Assembly (NCBI GenBank): GCA_950022655.1 | Contig: OX465590.1 | Coordinates: 41,499,718-41,563,717, forward strand | Direction of reading: 5' to 3' | Origin: Alentia gelatinosa | Taxonomy: Eukaryota; Annelida; Polychaeta; Phyllodocida; Polynoidae | Length of the DNA stretch: 64,000 nucleotides | Shown: piece after piece, positions 33,001-48,000 of the stretch | Layout of the letters: each line of letters starts with the position of its first letter | How positions within the stretch are numbered: the first letter of the stretch is position 1 | Translations under genes and position numbers: made by a program | The notes under the pieces: model-generated | Database searches by the model: none | Told to the model about the DNA's origin: nothing | What the model saw: the letters and a program-made list of their open reading frames with translations, nothing else

Positions 33001-36000
33001 GTCAAAAGTGGGAATAAGAATAGGGATGAGAGTTGGAATAAGTGGCAGGGCGGGTAAGTGGGTGACTGACAGGAAGAATATTGATGAATGTTTAAGGGCG
33101 TGTTCCACTGGATAGGCCAGATTTCAACTCCACCAAGCCTCCTCCAAACATGCTCATAGAGAGGCCCATTTGACGGCGGCGCCCATATGGCTGCTGTGCA
33201 GGCGGCGCTGGCGGGTAACTGGCAAAAGATATTCTGTCAGTTTTTAGCAGGTTTTGGCTGAACGGCAGCCATACAGCCACCGCCAGTGAGTGTATTGTCT
33301 GCTCCACTGCACCTATTTCTATATATCCGCCTGACAGGTTTTTTAAAATTTAAAAAAAAATCGTTTATTGACATTTGGTTCACAGGTGTTGACACGGTGC
33401 CCGTATGGTGCCATTTAGCCTGCCCGGTGGAATACACCCTTTGATGTGCGGTAATTGGGTCTGGAATAAAATTTGACTATCGGGGGAAATCACAGTCTAT
33501 GTTTCACCAGTGTGCTGCATGTGAATGAAGTCACAGTAAATCGGTACGCTACTATAGGGTCTGCCATCTGCATGACGCATGTCTCTCATTCGTCACCTCC
33601 ATGGCATGACTTCATGAGGGTCTGCCGTTCCAGAATCACGCTTCGTTATTACATGTGACTTTAATAGTGTCTTAAATTCCATTCAATGAATATTTTGGTG
33701 AAATGAATGTTGCAGTTATTACAGCAGTGTAACAAAAAATATTTTTTTGATGTAATATGGTACCCGAATGAATATGATCGTTAATTAAGTTAGTTTTCCA
33801 GATATTATGGGGAATATTGCTTTAAGGCAATTCCCTTTATAATAAAAATTGTTGCATTGATGTTGAAGATTTCTACATTCTTAATATTACGAAATCAATT
33901 GTTTTGTAAAATTCATACCAAATATGACTGATGCTCTATTGTTGGTATGGGGTATCAAAGTTCATATATCACAGTTCACATAAAATTCTGTCAACTAATA
34001 ATACTAGTCCAAAAAACAACACACACACACATAAAAAAGAGAAGAAAATACTAGTCAGACTCAAACTCGACCACTTAGATAATTGAGAAAATGCTCGGCA
34101 CAGATATGGAAAGTAATGGTTTGTTTTTCATTTTGAAACTTGCAGGAGATGATGCAGCGGGTGTTGGACAAGCATCGTAAAGGAATCGTCATCAAACAGG
34201 TGGCCGGCGGACGTGAGTTCAAAGGCCAGGCCTTCTACAGCAAGCCCGACATCATCCACTTCAAGGTACGCATAGTTCAGCCCCAGCGTAATGACCCGAG
34301 TTATACACAGATAACATAAATACCATATCTAAATACTACCTGGTTTCCTAAAGGAAAAAGTATAACAAAAAAAAACCACTAAAAGATCCATCTAGAAAAG
34401 TAAGCACCTCGTCTCCCATTAATTTTCATAGATGTCAGTTTTCAACCTTTTCCGTGCAAATCCACTTTTTCATATCCAGTATATGTGATTGTTTTCCCTT
34501 GTGTTTCACAAAGATAATATTGATTTAGCCTCATTTACGACAATAAAACAGTGGTTCGAACCTCCCCACAGACCGCCAGGCCCATGCAGTGCCGGACAAG
34601 ATTATATCATCCAAGTTTTCCTGTCTCTCTATGGCAGATAAATCCACATGAAAAATATATACACTTTTTTCCCTGACCCCAACCGACATCCCTGAAAAGG
34701 TCTCTTTAGCCACACAAACCTGTGGCGACGAAAATAATCAAGTAAATATAGAATATGCGTAACATTAGGTAGTAAAAAATGATGTAGTAATATACCTGTT
34801 GAAGAGAGTGCAGAATACATGCTATTTCAAAAAGATGTTAGTTCTCTGGAGTATCAAATCACATGGGATTTCACCAGCGATTTAATTGATGCCTGATTTG
34901 AATACACAAAAATCTAAATTGCCATTATTAGACATTAAAAAAACTTTAAAAAAACTTTTTTGACGTCTGCATGACACTGATTTGTCTCCAGGATCCGTCT
35001 TAAAAAATTTTTTTTTGCCAATCTTCGTGTGGTAACTTTAATATATCTTTTTTAAACATTCATTTTACCTCGGTTGCACTCAGTCCGAAGACTAGTTTCA
35101 ATATGTGCCAAGTCATATTTGTGGTCTGTTTATGGTTGAAATGATGATATTTATATTTGTTTTGTTTTCTCAGGACTTTGATGTGGGGAAGCAGTACAAG
35201 CGCAAGGTGACCTTGACCAACGTGTCGTACACCGTGAACTACTGTAAGCTGATCGGCATCACGGAGCACCTGAAGGACTTCATCGACGTACAGTACGTAA
35301 ACAGTCTCCTTATCATAAAAGTCAAACAGTGTTTGCCAATCCCAGCTAAAGATGGTTATAAGAAACATCTGAAATCATTGTGCTCGCATCCTGAATCGTG
35401 TTTGTCCAACTAACAACATTTTTATATATATATGAGACATCTCAGAGAAAGATACTTGGTCATCATATAGACTCTATCTTTATTTTCTGTTAAAAAAAAG
35501 AAAAGAAAAGAATAATTATTATATAACACTGTCGTGGTTGGTTCATGTACAATTCCTACCAGCTGATTATGTAGATGGTTTTTTTTCTCTTTCTTGCGTA
35601 TTTCTTTCTCCTACATAAAGGGGTGTTCCATTGCGCAGGCATCATGCTTACACAGGGGAGTTCAAGGGCCAACGTTGCACGGCTGCAGTGTGGGCTACGT
35701 TTGTAGACATCCAACAAAAGCTAATTCATTAGGTTTATGAGCCGTCGCCCGTCACACTGCCATGCGGCTGCCCCCAATGAGCATGTTGCCTCCTCCACTA
35801 CACGGACTACCATGATTCGCTACATCTTGCCTCCTCTGCTACATTAATTGCTATAACCACCTGCCAAAGCACCATCACATGATTGCTGTGTAGCCGCCAT
35901 ATGGTGCTCTTCTGTGGTCGTGGAGAACACCCCCTTTATGTTTGTAGGAATTGGGTCAGTCGAGTGGTGGTGCGTTTACTCATCACTAGAGGATGTGGTT

Positions 36001-39000
36001 CGGGAGAGCCCATGCACGCAAGTGCCATGGGGCTTCCTGGATTACGTAACTCGGCTTGTATATAAGGCATGGTTCACAGCAGACAGCAGATCACTTGCTT
36101 TGTTCTCTCTGCGTGGAGTGAATCCTTGGGGCCTCATGAAGGTAGTAGGTTTCCCGAACCCTCTTGGTGGTTGAGCGAGATTATCTGCTTTGGCTAATAA
36201 TCTTGTACCCTCTACATTACCTGACATCCTGTCAGGGAACTCTGTATTAGCACTGCTAATTTTAGGGTGAGCACACATAAATCGATCTGACTAATTAATG
36301 TTTACTCCTTAGGTTCGATCCCCCGGGGCAGATGTCAGCCGGTTTAACATGTGAGATGCTCGTTACCTTCAAACCGATGGTAGGTCTAAAGAAGATACCA
36401 ACAAGTTTTGGTCAAAGTCATTGCTCTCCATGAGTTTGATGTGGAGTGATATGAATAAGGCGACAGCTGAATGAATATCATGTAGTGCTCAAACGAGTTG
36501 GAGAACAACAACTTTCAAAAAGAAAAGTTGCTTACTGTATTTATCTCACCCATGTACACACTAAAAGAATGGACAACACACAGGATATAGACCATGGAGA
36601 ACAAACTGCAATACTCGTAGGGGCATTGAGAACAAGTTCCCAATGCCCCCTGCAGTGGTAGATTTACTGCTATATCAAAGGCCAATCCTTCTCATACCAT
36701 GTCAATGTGGTTAGGGAAGTAAAAGAACTCACCTCGTAAATGTGTATTGGTGAGATTTCTACCTGAATTCATCACATAGATCCAATCACTACCCTCATGG
36801 TGTAAAAGAACCTTGAGAAAGTCTGGTAAGGACCCATAATGGTTGGCTGGACGTTAAATCAAACCAAACAAACAAACAAACCCAATGCTAAGCTTATGGG
36901 ACAAAAATATGAGGGGTTAGATAAAGCGTTATCTCTGACCGCTGTCTGGCAGTTCTCCTCCTTTCACCGGGTCTGATTTCTTAAAGCATATCAGATGTCT
37001 GATTACAAAGAGTTTAATTAAAGATGCATGGTGTGACTCAGCTGTCAATACTCAAAGTGATGAAGTTGATCAGTAAAAAAGGTAAAAAAAAAGAAAAGAA
37101 ATTGTGATTAACAAATGCATGGTTTGGTAGCAGATTAAATCAACTTGCAATTTCTTCATAAAATAACATGTTCATGAAGTTCATGAAACATTTGATAGAA
37201 CCAGGTTGTTCAGTACAAGCATTTCATGAAAATAAAGTGAGGAAAACACAAAAAAACAGACACAGTTGAATTAATTTAAAATGATGTATTGCAACCAAGA
37301 TGACAATGGTGGTATGGTGTGTGGTATCAACGGTGAACACGACGTATCGTACTAATTTATAGTCTAAAATTGAAATATCCTTTTGTCCTACTACTCAGGT
37401 AATTTTCGATAAGTCGCGTTTTAAAGCCTTTTATTCACCTTTAATTATCAAAACAGAAAAGGAGAATGAAGGTGATCTCTGTAGATAGATCCCGCAGTTG
37501 AATATATTACCAGGGATGCAAGTTATCTGACAAATAACGGAATTCCGACATTTCATATACATCGGGAATATACTTGCTATCTAGTCCCTGAGGAAGGCTG
37601 AAGTAGAGCCGAAACTAGAAGAACAACTAGGATAAGAAAACGAAATAAGATTACTACCAAACCTTGACGAGTTTAGAGACTTTACGAAAAAAAACCCTGA
37701 TTGCCCAAAGAAATTATTACAACAATTAAATAAAAGTACAGTTTGAAGCAATTTGTAATATCCCTACTATCCTTGCTCCACCCACATGAAATATTATTAA
37801 CAAGGTACTGAATGACTATTATCATCCTGCATTGTAAATATCACCAGTTGTGTTTTTGTTGCTGTTCTGTATTAAGCTAGTTATACCAATGATGTAATAT
37901 AACAACAATGTTGTCTGAGATAAATGTATCTCAGAAGATATATGAGATCAATTGGACTGAAATCATTATATGGCCACTGGAGCCTACTGAAAACAGGGAC
38001 TAGCTCCCTATGTAGATCCTCCAGGATAAATAAAAACTGAAAAAAAGAAGAATTATAACCACAATCTAACACTTGTTGTTAAACAAATACAAATTGGGAA
38101 CCAAAAGACGAAAATTGGCTATTCATTGATTAGTGGTCCTAACACCATCATGCATATCGATTCATAGCCATTTTGTTCCAAAATAATGTTATAAATTATT
38201 CTTTTTTTATGAGGGTTTTAAATTTCCATTTTTCCCCCATTTCCGCCTTTCATCCCTGTGTTGTGTCTCCATCTTTCAGATTAACGAAGACCTGGTCGGG
38301 CAAGTGGACTTCCTGGCGCAGACCGGACCCTTCGCTATCCCCATCGTCTGCTCCACCAAGAAGTGCGATGTGAGCCACCTTTATTTTTAAAACTAATATA
38401 TCGTTTGAATCTTCTGAAAAAATATTTTTATGTCGCTTAATGGTAAAGATCGTGGCAGATAAAAAGTGTCTGATTGATATGTAAATGTTGATAGACACAT
38501 AAAATAAACATGGATGGATTACAAATATGTTTGTAGACCTGTAAACATGTTCAAGGATGCTAATATTCAGATTAATTACTGATAATAAAATCGCAAGATC
38601 GTCATTTATGATAATTAGGGGCCTGTTTAATAGTCTAGGATGATACATGAAGACCCCTTTCTGTACGCCAAGGAGATCTGGGGATGATTGATATTGGTCA
38701 ACTTTGTTCGAGTTACAGAAAAGGGTCTTAATGTTCAATCCTAGATTATTAAACGCGCCACAGAATTCTGCAATATCTTCAAGTCGGTCTCACCTTGTCA
38801 TACGCTAATGAGACCCCGACCGTTACTCGATGGGGACTTTTTCATAAACTCTTATAAACTGATTTCTATACAGTATTAAAGAAGAAACCAACAAATTTTG
38901 GTCGAAGTTGTTGCTCTCCACAAGTTTGATGTGGAGTGATATGAAGAGGTGACAGCTGAGTGAATATCACGTAGCATTGAAACGAGTTGGAGAACAACTA

Positions 39001-42000
39001 CTTTGACTAAAACGAGTTGCTTCGCTTTCTGTATTTATCTCACCCCTGTACACACTAAAAGAATGGATGACGCACAGGATATAGACCATGGAGAATGAAC
39101 TGCAATACTGCAGCAGGGGCATGGAGAACAAGTTCCCAATGTTAAGCCTTTGGGAAAAAAATCCAGGGGTGAGATTAAATATGCTGTTTTCAACTTTTTC
39201 GTTCCGCTGGGGTCCGAAGTCGGACTCCGTGGTTGGAAAAAAGTTGTGAGATAAAATATGCTTTGAGTAATCTACTGAACTGATCTCTATAAGGTATGAT
39301 ATGCTTTGAGTGTCGCCTAAGCTGATCTCTGTAAGGTATAATGTGCTTTGTCTGGCAGTTGATGGTGGACCACACTGAGGTGGACTTCGGTACAGCGGTG
39401 ATTGGCGAGACGCTGAAGCGCCACATCACACTCACCAACAATGGAGCGCTCGGCACGACGTTTGAGTTTAACAAGATAACAGGTACGGTGCTCACAACGT
39501 GCAACTTCTTTAGTATGTAATACATGTAAGTTTATCCGAGAGGAAAACATGAAAATTCAGCGTAGGTTAACCATGAGCTTGGCCAATTTACTACAATTAT
39601 CAGGGCTGCAAATATTCATATCAACTACATATATCCAAGATTTCAAGATTTCACATGGATAACACATGGACAATGTCCATTTATTTTCTTTCTAACCACT
39701 TGCCTCCCTGAATTATACGATAAAAGATAGAAGAAGAATTACTGAATGCAAATGAAAAATTGAATGCATATTGGGGTTCATAGAAGACGCCTGTAACTAC
39801 ATTATACAACAATAATTAATTTCTTAAAAAAAGAAAATTTATCATGGATTTGTTGTGACTGCAATCAATATTTTGATAAATTAAAAAAAAATAGCAAATG
39901 ACGTATTTCTGTCTTTCTTTTCAGGTTCAAAGCAAAGAACACTTACGACTGCTGAAACCTCACTGGGACGCTTGGTAAGAGCTCATCATTTACACAAGTC
40001 TAAACTGGGCGAGCGATTCTTAACATAATTTCAACTACATATCATGAGGAAATCTGAATTTCGGATGAATATTCTGGTTGCCATTTGAGTACAAATATCT
40101 TCACATGTTTATGTTATTTCATCTTGCTTCAAACCTAGAATAAAAAAACCGTTCTCACCGAGCAGCTATTTATACAAAGCTCTGAGCCGCACAATAATTC
40201 ACATTGGTGTGTCAGGGATGTGAATCTACCTACGTTCACACCCCCTACAAAAACAGAAATGACACTTTTATTGACAAGCCAAAGGCTGTGATAAGAAGGT
40301 TTGTTAAGTCAGATTTTAACAGATTAGAAATAACAAACTTTAGGCATGTGAAATAATGCAGGTGGCGAACTCTAGGCTTGTGAAATAATGCAGACGGCAA
40401 ACTGTAGGCACGTGAAATAATGCAGGCTGCAAACTGTAGGCATGTGAAATAATGCAGGCTGCAAACTGTAGGCATGTGAAATAATGCAGGCTGCAAACTG
40501 TAGGCATGTGAAATAATGCAGGCTACAAACTGTGGTCATGTGAAATAATGCAGGCCGCAAACTGTAGGCATGTGAAATAATGCAGGCTGCAAACTGTAGG
40601 CATGTGAAATAATGCAGGCTACAAACTGTGGTCATGTGAAATAATGCAGGCTGCAAACTCTAAGCGTGTGAAATAATGCAGGCGGCAAACTGTAGGCATG
40701 TGAAATAATGCAGGCTACAAACTGTAGGCATGTGAAATAATGCAGGCTACAAACTGTAGGCATGTGAAATAATGCAGGCTGCAAACTGTGGTCATGTGAA
40801 ATAATGCAGGCTGCAAACTCTAAGCGTGTGAAATAATGCAGGCGGCAAACTGTAGGCATGTGAAATAATGCAGGCTACAAACTGTAGGCATGTGAAATAA
40901 AGCAGGCTGCAAACTGTAGGCATGTGAAATAACGCAGGGCGCAAACTGTAGGCATGCAGTTACAACAACTTGAAATCGCGTTTCTTCTTGTTGCAGACAA
41001 CAGCAGACACGATTCGAGGAGTCAGTCCTGACTCGGTGGAGATCGCCGAGAAGTCAAAGAGAGACAAACAGAAAGGTCGCGAGGAGAAGAAGGCAGCCGA
41101 GAAAGCCGAGCCTGGTCAGTTCACGTACCTTACACCACTCTGCGTAATGATGATTAATCAGTGTTCTTACTGTTGTATCACTGTTGTTGCTGCTGTTGTG
41201 CTATAGTTAGGTATGGTAGAAAACAATACATGGTTGTGCTCCGAGTAACAACAGAATCATGATATTGTAGTTGTTAGCTTTATGGCCCATCGTTTAAAAA
41301 ACTACTGATAGCCGACTGATGTCTATATAGGGACTATATTTGTTGCTTATATTATAGGGGATAGTGGAAAGCCCATAGTAATGGTCCTTAAGGTGGTAAA
41401 GTCGTGGTTGAGTACTCCAACGACTGCAATCACTGTTTTAAAAAAAAAGGTTGAGAATGAATTCATTTTATGCAGGCTTGAATAAAAGGTATTCAGCCTG
41501 CATCAATACTTCACCACAACAGCCAACAATTTGTGGATTTCTTTGTACTTGAATTCGAATTGAATTTCCATTGGCTTCTATCTATGTATCTTAGGTAATT
41601 ATATGTTCCATTTTCCAATGTAACAACGATAATTATAAAAAAAATCATTGGAAGATCGGCTCATTTATTAACGGGAATGATGAAAGATGAAAAAATGAAT
41701 AAAGATTTAACTGGGAATATTAGTTCTGATTGCAATATAGAATTTCCATTTGCTGTGATATTTTTTTTTATCATGTAATAAATGGCTACAATTGTCATGA
41801 TCAATGATGCGTGACGGACTTGTATAGAACTGGATCGAGAATAGAATAGATACGCAATACTCCTTGAGTTTGGATGTGCCGCAATCGTCATAGAGGCAAA
41901 GCCAAATGAATGGAGTATCATGTATTTTACGATACAAGTGCAGTTCTGGATTTATCTCACCCCTTTCATCGCAATATCAGAATAATTCAAATTACTTCGC

Positions 42001-45000
42001 AAATCCAGTTAGGAATGTTTAAATCTCCATGTTGATGTCTTGTCTTTTCTCTGAAATCCTGGCCGCTGATTGGTCAATCGCATATAACTCATCTCACATT
42101 CACTCCGCCATGGCCATGGCGTAGTATTGTCACTTCACTGGGGTGATCGTTAAGTTTCAAAACTTTAATCCTATGGCTAAACTTGTACCAGGGCCGAGAT
42201 AAATAACTTGCCTGGTCTTTTCATGCGTGTTCTTATGTTGTAACAAGTTGGTTTGTAACTCACTCGTATCAGAGAACATAATGGTAGACGAAGACAGGGA
42301 CACGCCTGACCCTGACGAGGTGGTCGAGCAAGGTGAGAGGTGCAGAGTGGAAACAAGTTCTGTAAGAGAGAAAAGAAAAAATAAAGAAAAATAAAATCGT
42401 GCTGATTTAACAACGTCAACCACCTGACCAGCTTATATACCAATTTAATTGAGAAATATTACCATGTTTTATTTATCTTTCTGGTTATGATTTTGTTGAA
42501 TTTATCGTTGTTTTATGATGAAAACAGATATGAGTTGTTGACGTTGTGATGATTTTCACGAACCCCGTGACTTATTCATGTATGTTGTAGATGTTGTAGG
42601 TAGATTTCTTAAGGCACGCACACATATTTTTGAATCAATTCAAAGAAAGTTTTTTTTGATAGACGTCACCACAATTTTGTATGTGTTATTGATTGCTACA
42701 ATTTTGATTGCTTTATACAGGCATTTTTATCCATATGATTACAAAATGCCCAAAGAAAGCTTTTTCAGATTATTGTCTGGTTTAAAATTTGTATACCTTA
42801 GAATTAATTCCTAATGAATTACACTTAAGTAGAAATGCACAATTCATGATATTGAAAACACATCAACTAGAGATTAGGACAAAGAAAGAGCACTGCTTAA
42901 TATGTAGTAAATTTAGTTTGCTAGTCTATTGCATTCGTAAGGCGATCTACAAAATGATGACAAATATAGCTATATGGCAAATGAGCTGTAAAGATGGCAG
43001 AGCAATAAATAGCATGTGATGTGATATCGGATAATTTTTATACACAGCATTGTTAACTAAAAATAAAGAAATAGGAAGTGTTGAGATTTACAAGTATAGA
43101 ACTTTAAAACACTGCTGTGTACCCACATCCTTAGTGTAAAAGTAATTGCTGACTAAAAAGATATCGATAATGATCTCCAATATTGTTGATAATAGTTTCA
43201 TTAATGGGCCTCCTAAGACTTTCCTGAACAGAAATTTCAGTACCAGATTGACAATACTAAACTAGAGGCTTCAAACTTCTGGATATAAACTGTTCTCATC
43301 TTCATGTATTTAGTTTTATAGGACAAGAAAAAAAAAGAGAAAAAAAATATCAAATGAGTAATAGATAATACCTTTGCACTGCTGTTTCGTTTGAAGTAAA
43401 CGAGATCTTAATGTATAACCACAAACACTGAGAATATTGTACTATAAATCTTGATAGAAATATCAACTGCTATATAAAAAAAAAATGAAGGAAAATAAAA
43501 GATAAATTTCCTGAATAAATTATGTAAAAAGGAAATGTTATCATGTTGTAATTCCATGTGGTGTTTAGATTTAGATATGTACATATAATGATTTTAATTA
43601 TACGATTGTTCTCACAGAGCCACCCCAGGGCGATGAAGCAGTTGGAGACCATCTTGAGGTGGATCCTCTCGGAGTGGAGATCGGAAGCGGGGACGAGGGA
43701 GATGAAGGTAAGTAAAGGATTGATCCCAATTTCACTCACGATACGGTCAACATGTACTCCATTTAAGGTTCTGGCACCCAAACTGGCCTATGTTTCAGGG
43801 ATGACAGTTTTCCACTTTTCCATGGAAATCCACTTTTTTATTTCTAGTTTAAGAATTTATCTTTCTTGTATAAAACAAAGAACGTGTAAATTGAGCCTTA
43901 TTCACGCCAGTAAAACAGTGGTTGGAACCTTCCCACAGATTCCCAGCCCCATTCTATGGCCACTAACAGTGTATTTTCCATGTTTTCTTAGTTTCTTAGA
44001 GGCAGTAAATTACACATGGAAAATATTTCCACTTTTATTCCTGACCCCAACTGACATCCCTGATGTTTGGTCTCTGTCTGGAGGCCATCGGCGCAATGGA
44101 AGAGCGTATGTGGGCGTCAGCACCAAAACTGGAGTAGATCTTAACCACATCTGGAGTGAAATCGGCTATATGGAATCAAGCCTTTAGTGCCTTTTCTGAA
44201 TCGATTATTTCTGTTCAAGTTAATTTTGAATATGTTTTTCTTAATCAGAAAAGACAGATTTTCACTTTTCCAAGGAAATCTATTTTTTTCATTTCCAGCA
44301 CATCGAATTCCATGTTTTCTCGGTCTCTCAAAGGTAGCAAATTCTAAATTAAACATATTTCCTCTTTTTTATGGTCCAAACTGACATCCATATCTTATGG
44401 AGTCCATTGTGTCCAAAGTTAATGATTTTTGATAATATCTAATTGCACTTTCACTGCAATACACAACAATTTTTTTTTTATGATTTCCTAAGTCGACATA
44501 TCGCAAGCCAGATGGCAGACTCAGCCTCTGACCTGGTTTGTTTTTTTCCTTTGGGCAAACTTTTTTTTCTTTTATGTTACATAGGTTTCTTAAACTTAGC
44601 AGTACTTCAACATAGTTATGCCAGTTCATTTCCTTTACATAGACATTCAATCATGCATAGTGCGTGTGGTTGCTCTCCATCTTTTTGTTATATAATATTT
44701 ATGAAACTATATCAAATACTCATCCTTATCTAAACATCCTGACTATGTTCAACTAATTTGGAAGTTGCCACCCATTCTGTGTTATTCATTATTCAGTCTG
44801 TGTACAATCCAGTGTTCTTGGTTCCAGATTAAACAAAATGATACCTATCACAAAAACTTCAAAAGTCCTTTCAGGTACATGTGGTCTAGTTCAGGTGATA
44901 CAAATAAATTGTGTTATAATTTTTACAGCTGACTCAGAAATCCTGATGAGCGAGATGGACGAAATGAACCTCGACGGTCTGTGTCTTGGATCGGTGAGAA

Positions 45001-48000
45001 TCCTTTGATATTAGTTTTATTCTTTTTGATAATCCTTTTATATTGCCCTGTGCAGCTCTCAGAGCTGAACACAAACTCCCTCCTATCTAAATCTCCAAAT
45101 TATGAAACACCAACCAGTTTTCTCGACTGTAGCTTCAATCTAGTATCTCTCCATCTCGGGCTAATTTTATTCACTCTATTTGCCAAGAAAATATGCAAAT
45201 ACAAATTGTCTGTTTTTGGGGGTAAGCATCTTGAACGAGTATGATAACAAAAATTTTCAGAGCCATTATGTAACACAAAGATTAATGAGACGTGGCAAAA
45301 ACACCTCTTAAGTACGCCAGATGCTGCCATGATATAAATAACAACTTCCTGTCACTTTTGAACCAAGTTGCTATGATGTCTCCAGGTTACAATTGTTACC
45401 TGTGTAACAACAAGTGCCGTCAACATGGGAACCGGTCATCGCCATGTTCTCACTCTCCAATACAAAAAAATGCATTTTTCTGATTTTCAGTACTCGAGTG
45501 GAAGTATCGGGCCATTTTCCTCCGTCAAGCTGGAGATAATTTGGCAGCCAACACTTTCCGGCAGAGTGGACACCGAGTTCATGTTCTCCTTCTCTGACCC
45601 GCTCTCCGAAAATGTAAGTTGCTCTACGAATTTCCTCTATAATAATAATTTTAAAAAAATTGATTCTAAGTGGAAAATCACAAAAAAAACAGTGATTTCT
45701 TTTGATGTTATTATCTAAACCAAGTAGTACATTCAGTGTTGCATTTGATGTATCAAGATTAGAATGACGACGTTTCGCTAGTGTTGAATCAGCTTCATCA
45801 GGGACCTGTTTCACTAGTGTTGTGACATGTCTAGATGGTGTCTGTGACACCATACAGATAGATTGGGGTTGACTAGTTTCGTGAAAACACAAGTAGCTGC
45901 CCTTAGGACAAGACAGACCCCAAACACGTTGTGTCTCATTTCATAAGAATTAGACATTAGACTTCTTTTTGTCCATTCTTCCTTGTACTGTTGGTGCCGC
46001 TTTTCATGTCTATCTAACACTTTTGTCACGAAACTAGTGAAACAGGTCCCTGGTGATGAAAAAAAAGTCCTCTATAATAACACTTGGTGAATAACCCGTC
46101 CCTCTCGTGCCCCGCACAGATCAGCGTGGATGCGCTGGCACACGCCGTCGACGTACCCGTCTGGGTGGAACGACAAAATGTCGACCTCAAGATCTGCATG
46201 TTTGACAGACTGTACCAGGACACGATCCTGGTGAACAACCGCGCCACCACCGCGCTGCGCCTCAAGTTCGATGTGTGTAAGGAGCTGCGTAACCACATGG
46301 AGCTGCTGCCAAAGACGGGCTACATCCAGGCGCAGTCCACCTTCTCCGCGCAACTCAAGTTCTTACCAAGGTAAGCCGCACGGTGCAAACAAATATTTAT
46401 ATCAATTTTTGTTTTGCGGTGGGCAAATTTTATTTCATTCACATTTTTCAAATACAATGTTGAGTTTTTTTGTTGTTTTTTTTTTGCAAGCAAAATCTTA
46501 GTAATGAGTGATGTTCAGGAATTGTCTGTATGTGAAAGTACAGAACTGAAAGCTAGGTCACTAGGTGACCTGACCACATTTTTTCTTTTTATAGTTAACT
46601 AAATACAGAATATGATTTTTGTTTTTGACAGAAGGTTTTATGGCCATACATTTTATATTTATAGTATTAGGTTTAGTATTTAGGTTTTTGACATGGATTT
46701 GAAAAAAAAGAGGAAAATTCAGATTTTGTGTGACCTTTTGAGCCACAGGCCCATTTTTAAGAACTCCTTTATGGACATATTTAACTATCATATGGAAGAA
46801 CGCACGATGGGGAATATGATATATCCTTTTTCATGTACGATATTGAATAAAAAATAAAAAAATGTTTACCCCTAAAATGGTTCAATCAATTAAGGGATGT
46901 TGGTAGTGAATTCCATTTCTTAGTGTAATTTGGCCTTTGTATATACATGTATATGCATATCCTTTACCACTAGTACTTTGAAACACAGTGCCCCTCGTGA
47001 CTCTCATTATATGTTTTATCCTGAAACAGGAAGAGCCTGTTGGAGGAGGGCTGTAAGTACTTCGACAAGGAGACGGGCGTGCTGCAGGCCCCCATGGTCA
47101 TCACCGTCGCCGATCAGGTCAGTGCCAGCCTTCCCTGCCATTACTCGTACCACGCACTGTAAAGAGGGTGTTCCACCAGACAGGCCAAATTTCAACTTCA
47201 CCAGGGACCTGTTTCACTAGTTTCGGGACATGTCTAGATGGCGTCTGTGACACCATACAGACATATTGGGGTTGACTAGTTTCGTGACAACACAAGTAGC
47301 ACTGGCACAAGTGGCGCTTTAGTGTCACTATGCGCCACACTGACATTGTAACACAACATGCGACAATAGATGTGACATGCGTTATGATATGTGACTTCGT
47401 TTGGTCCGTTTGTGCTTCCACTGTTGGTGCTGCTTTTCATGTCTGTCTAACACTTTTGTCACAAAACTAGTGAAATGGGTCCCACGTGTAAATCAAACAT
47501 GCTAATCATACAGAGGCCCATCCATGTCAAACCAGTATCCAGTGTGCTGGGAGGGCTGAAGAGTACTATCAGAGATGTCAGTTTCCCATTTTCCAAGGAA
47601 ATCCACTTTTTCATATCCAGTATATGTGATTGTTTTTCCTTGTGTCTCACAAAGATAATATTGATCTAGCCTCATTTACGACAATAAAACAGTGGTTCGA
47701 ACCTCCCCACATACCCCCAGCTCCATGCAGTGCCGGACAAGGTTATATTATCCAAGTTTTGCCAGTGTCTCTGTGGCAGGAAAATTCACATGAAAAATAT
47801 ATCCACTTTTTCCCTGACCCCAACTGACATCCCTGTACTATAGTACAAATCAAAGTATATTCTGATACAGTATTCAGGGATGGATGAAATACCTAGACTA
47901 TTTAAAAAAAAAGAAGTGTTTTTTACCTAAACTATAGCAGAGGTTGGTATCTATAGGATTTCCCTGCATAGGTATATAAAGTAAATAGAAGAATAAGCTA

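Larger units (their letters stand above)
31448..34145. other. CFAP74 intron 14
   Basis: It holds the tRNA-SINE (32450-32704) and a TIR element (33093-33441). Between 31500 and 32300 several frames stay open for 90-115 codons, but they lack homology, splice context or codon bias, so I call none. 33450-34140 shows nothing recognisable. Confidence 0.6.

Noticed and set aside
40325..40957. CRISPR-like regular repeats
   Set aside because: The repeats are directly contiguous with no unique spacers, and the context is an intron of an animal gene.
42578..43019. AT-rich frames with hydrophobic segments
   Set aside because: They look like chance frames in AT-rich intron DNA. The exons on either side join in phase without them.
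43558..44187. A 209-codon plus-strand frame
   Set aside because: Only its 43618-43707 part is a real exon, and that exon is read in a different frame. The rest runs through a MITE with duplicated flanks.
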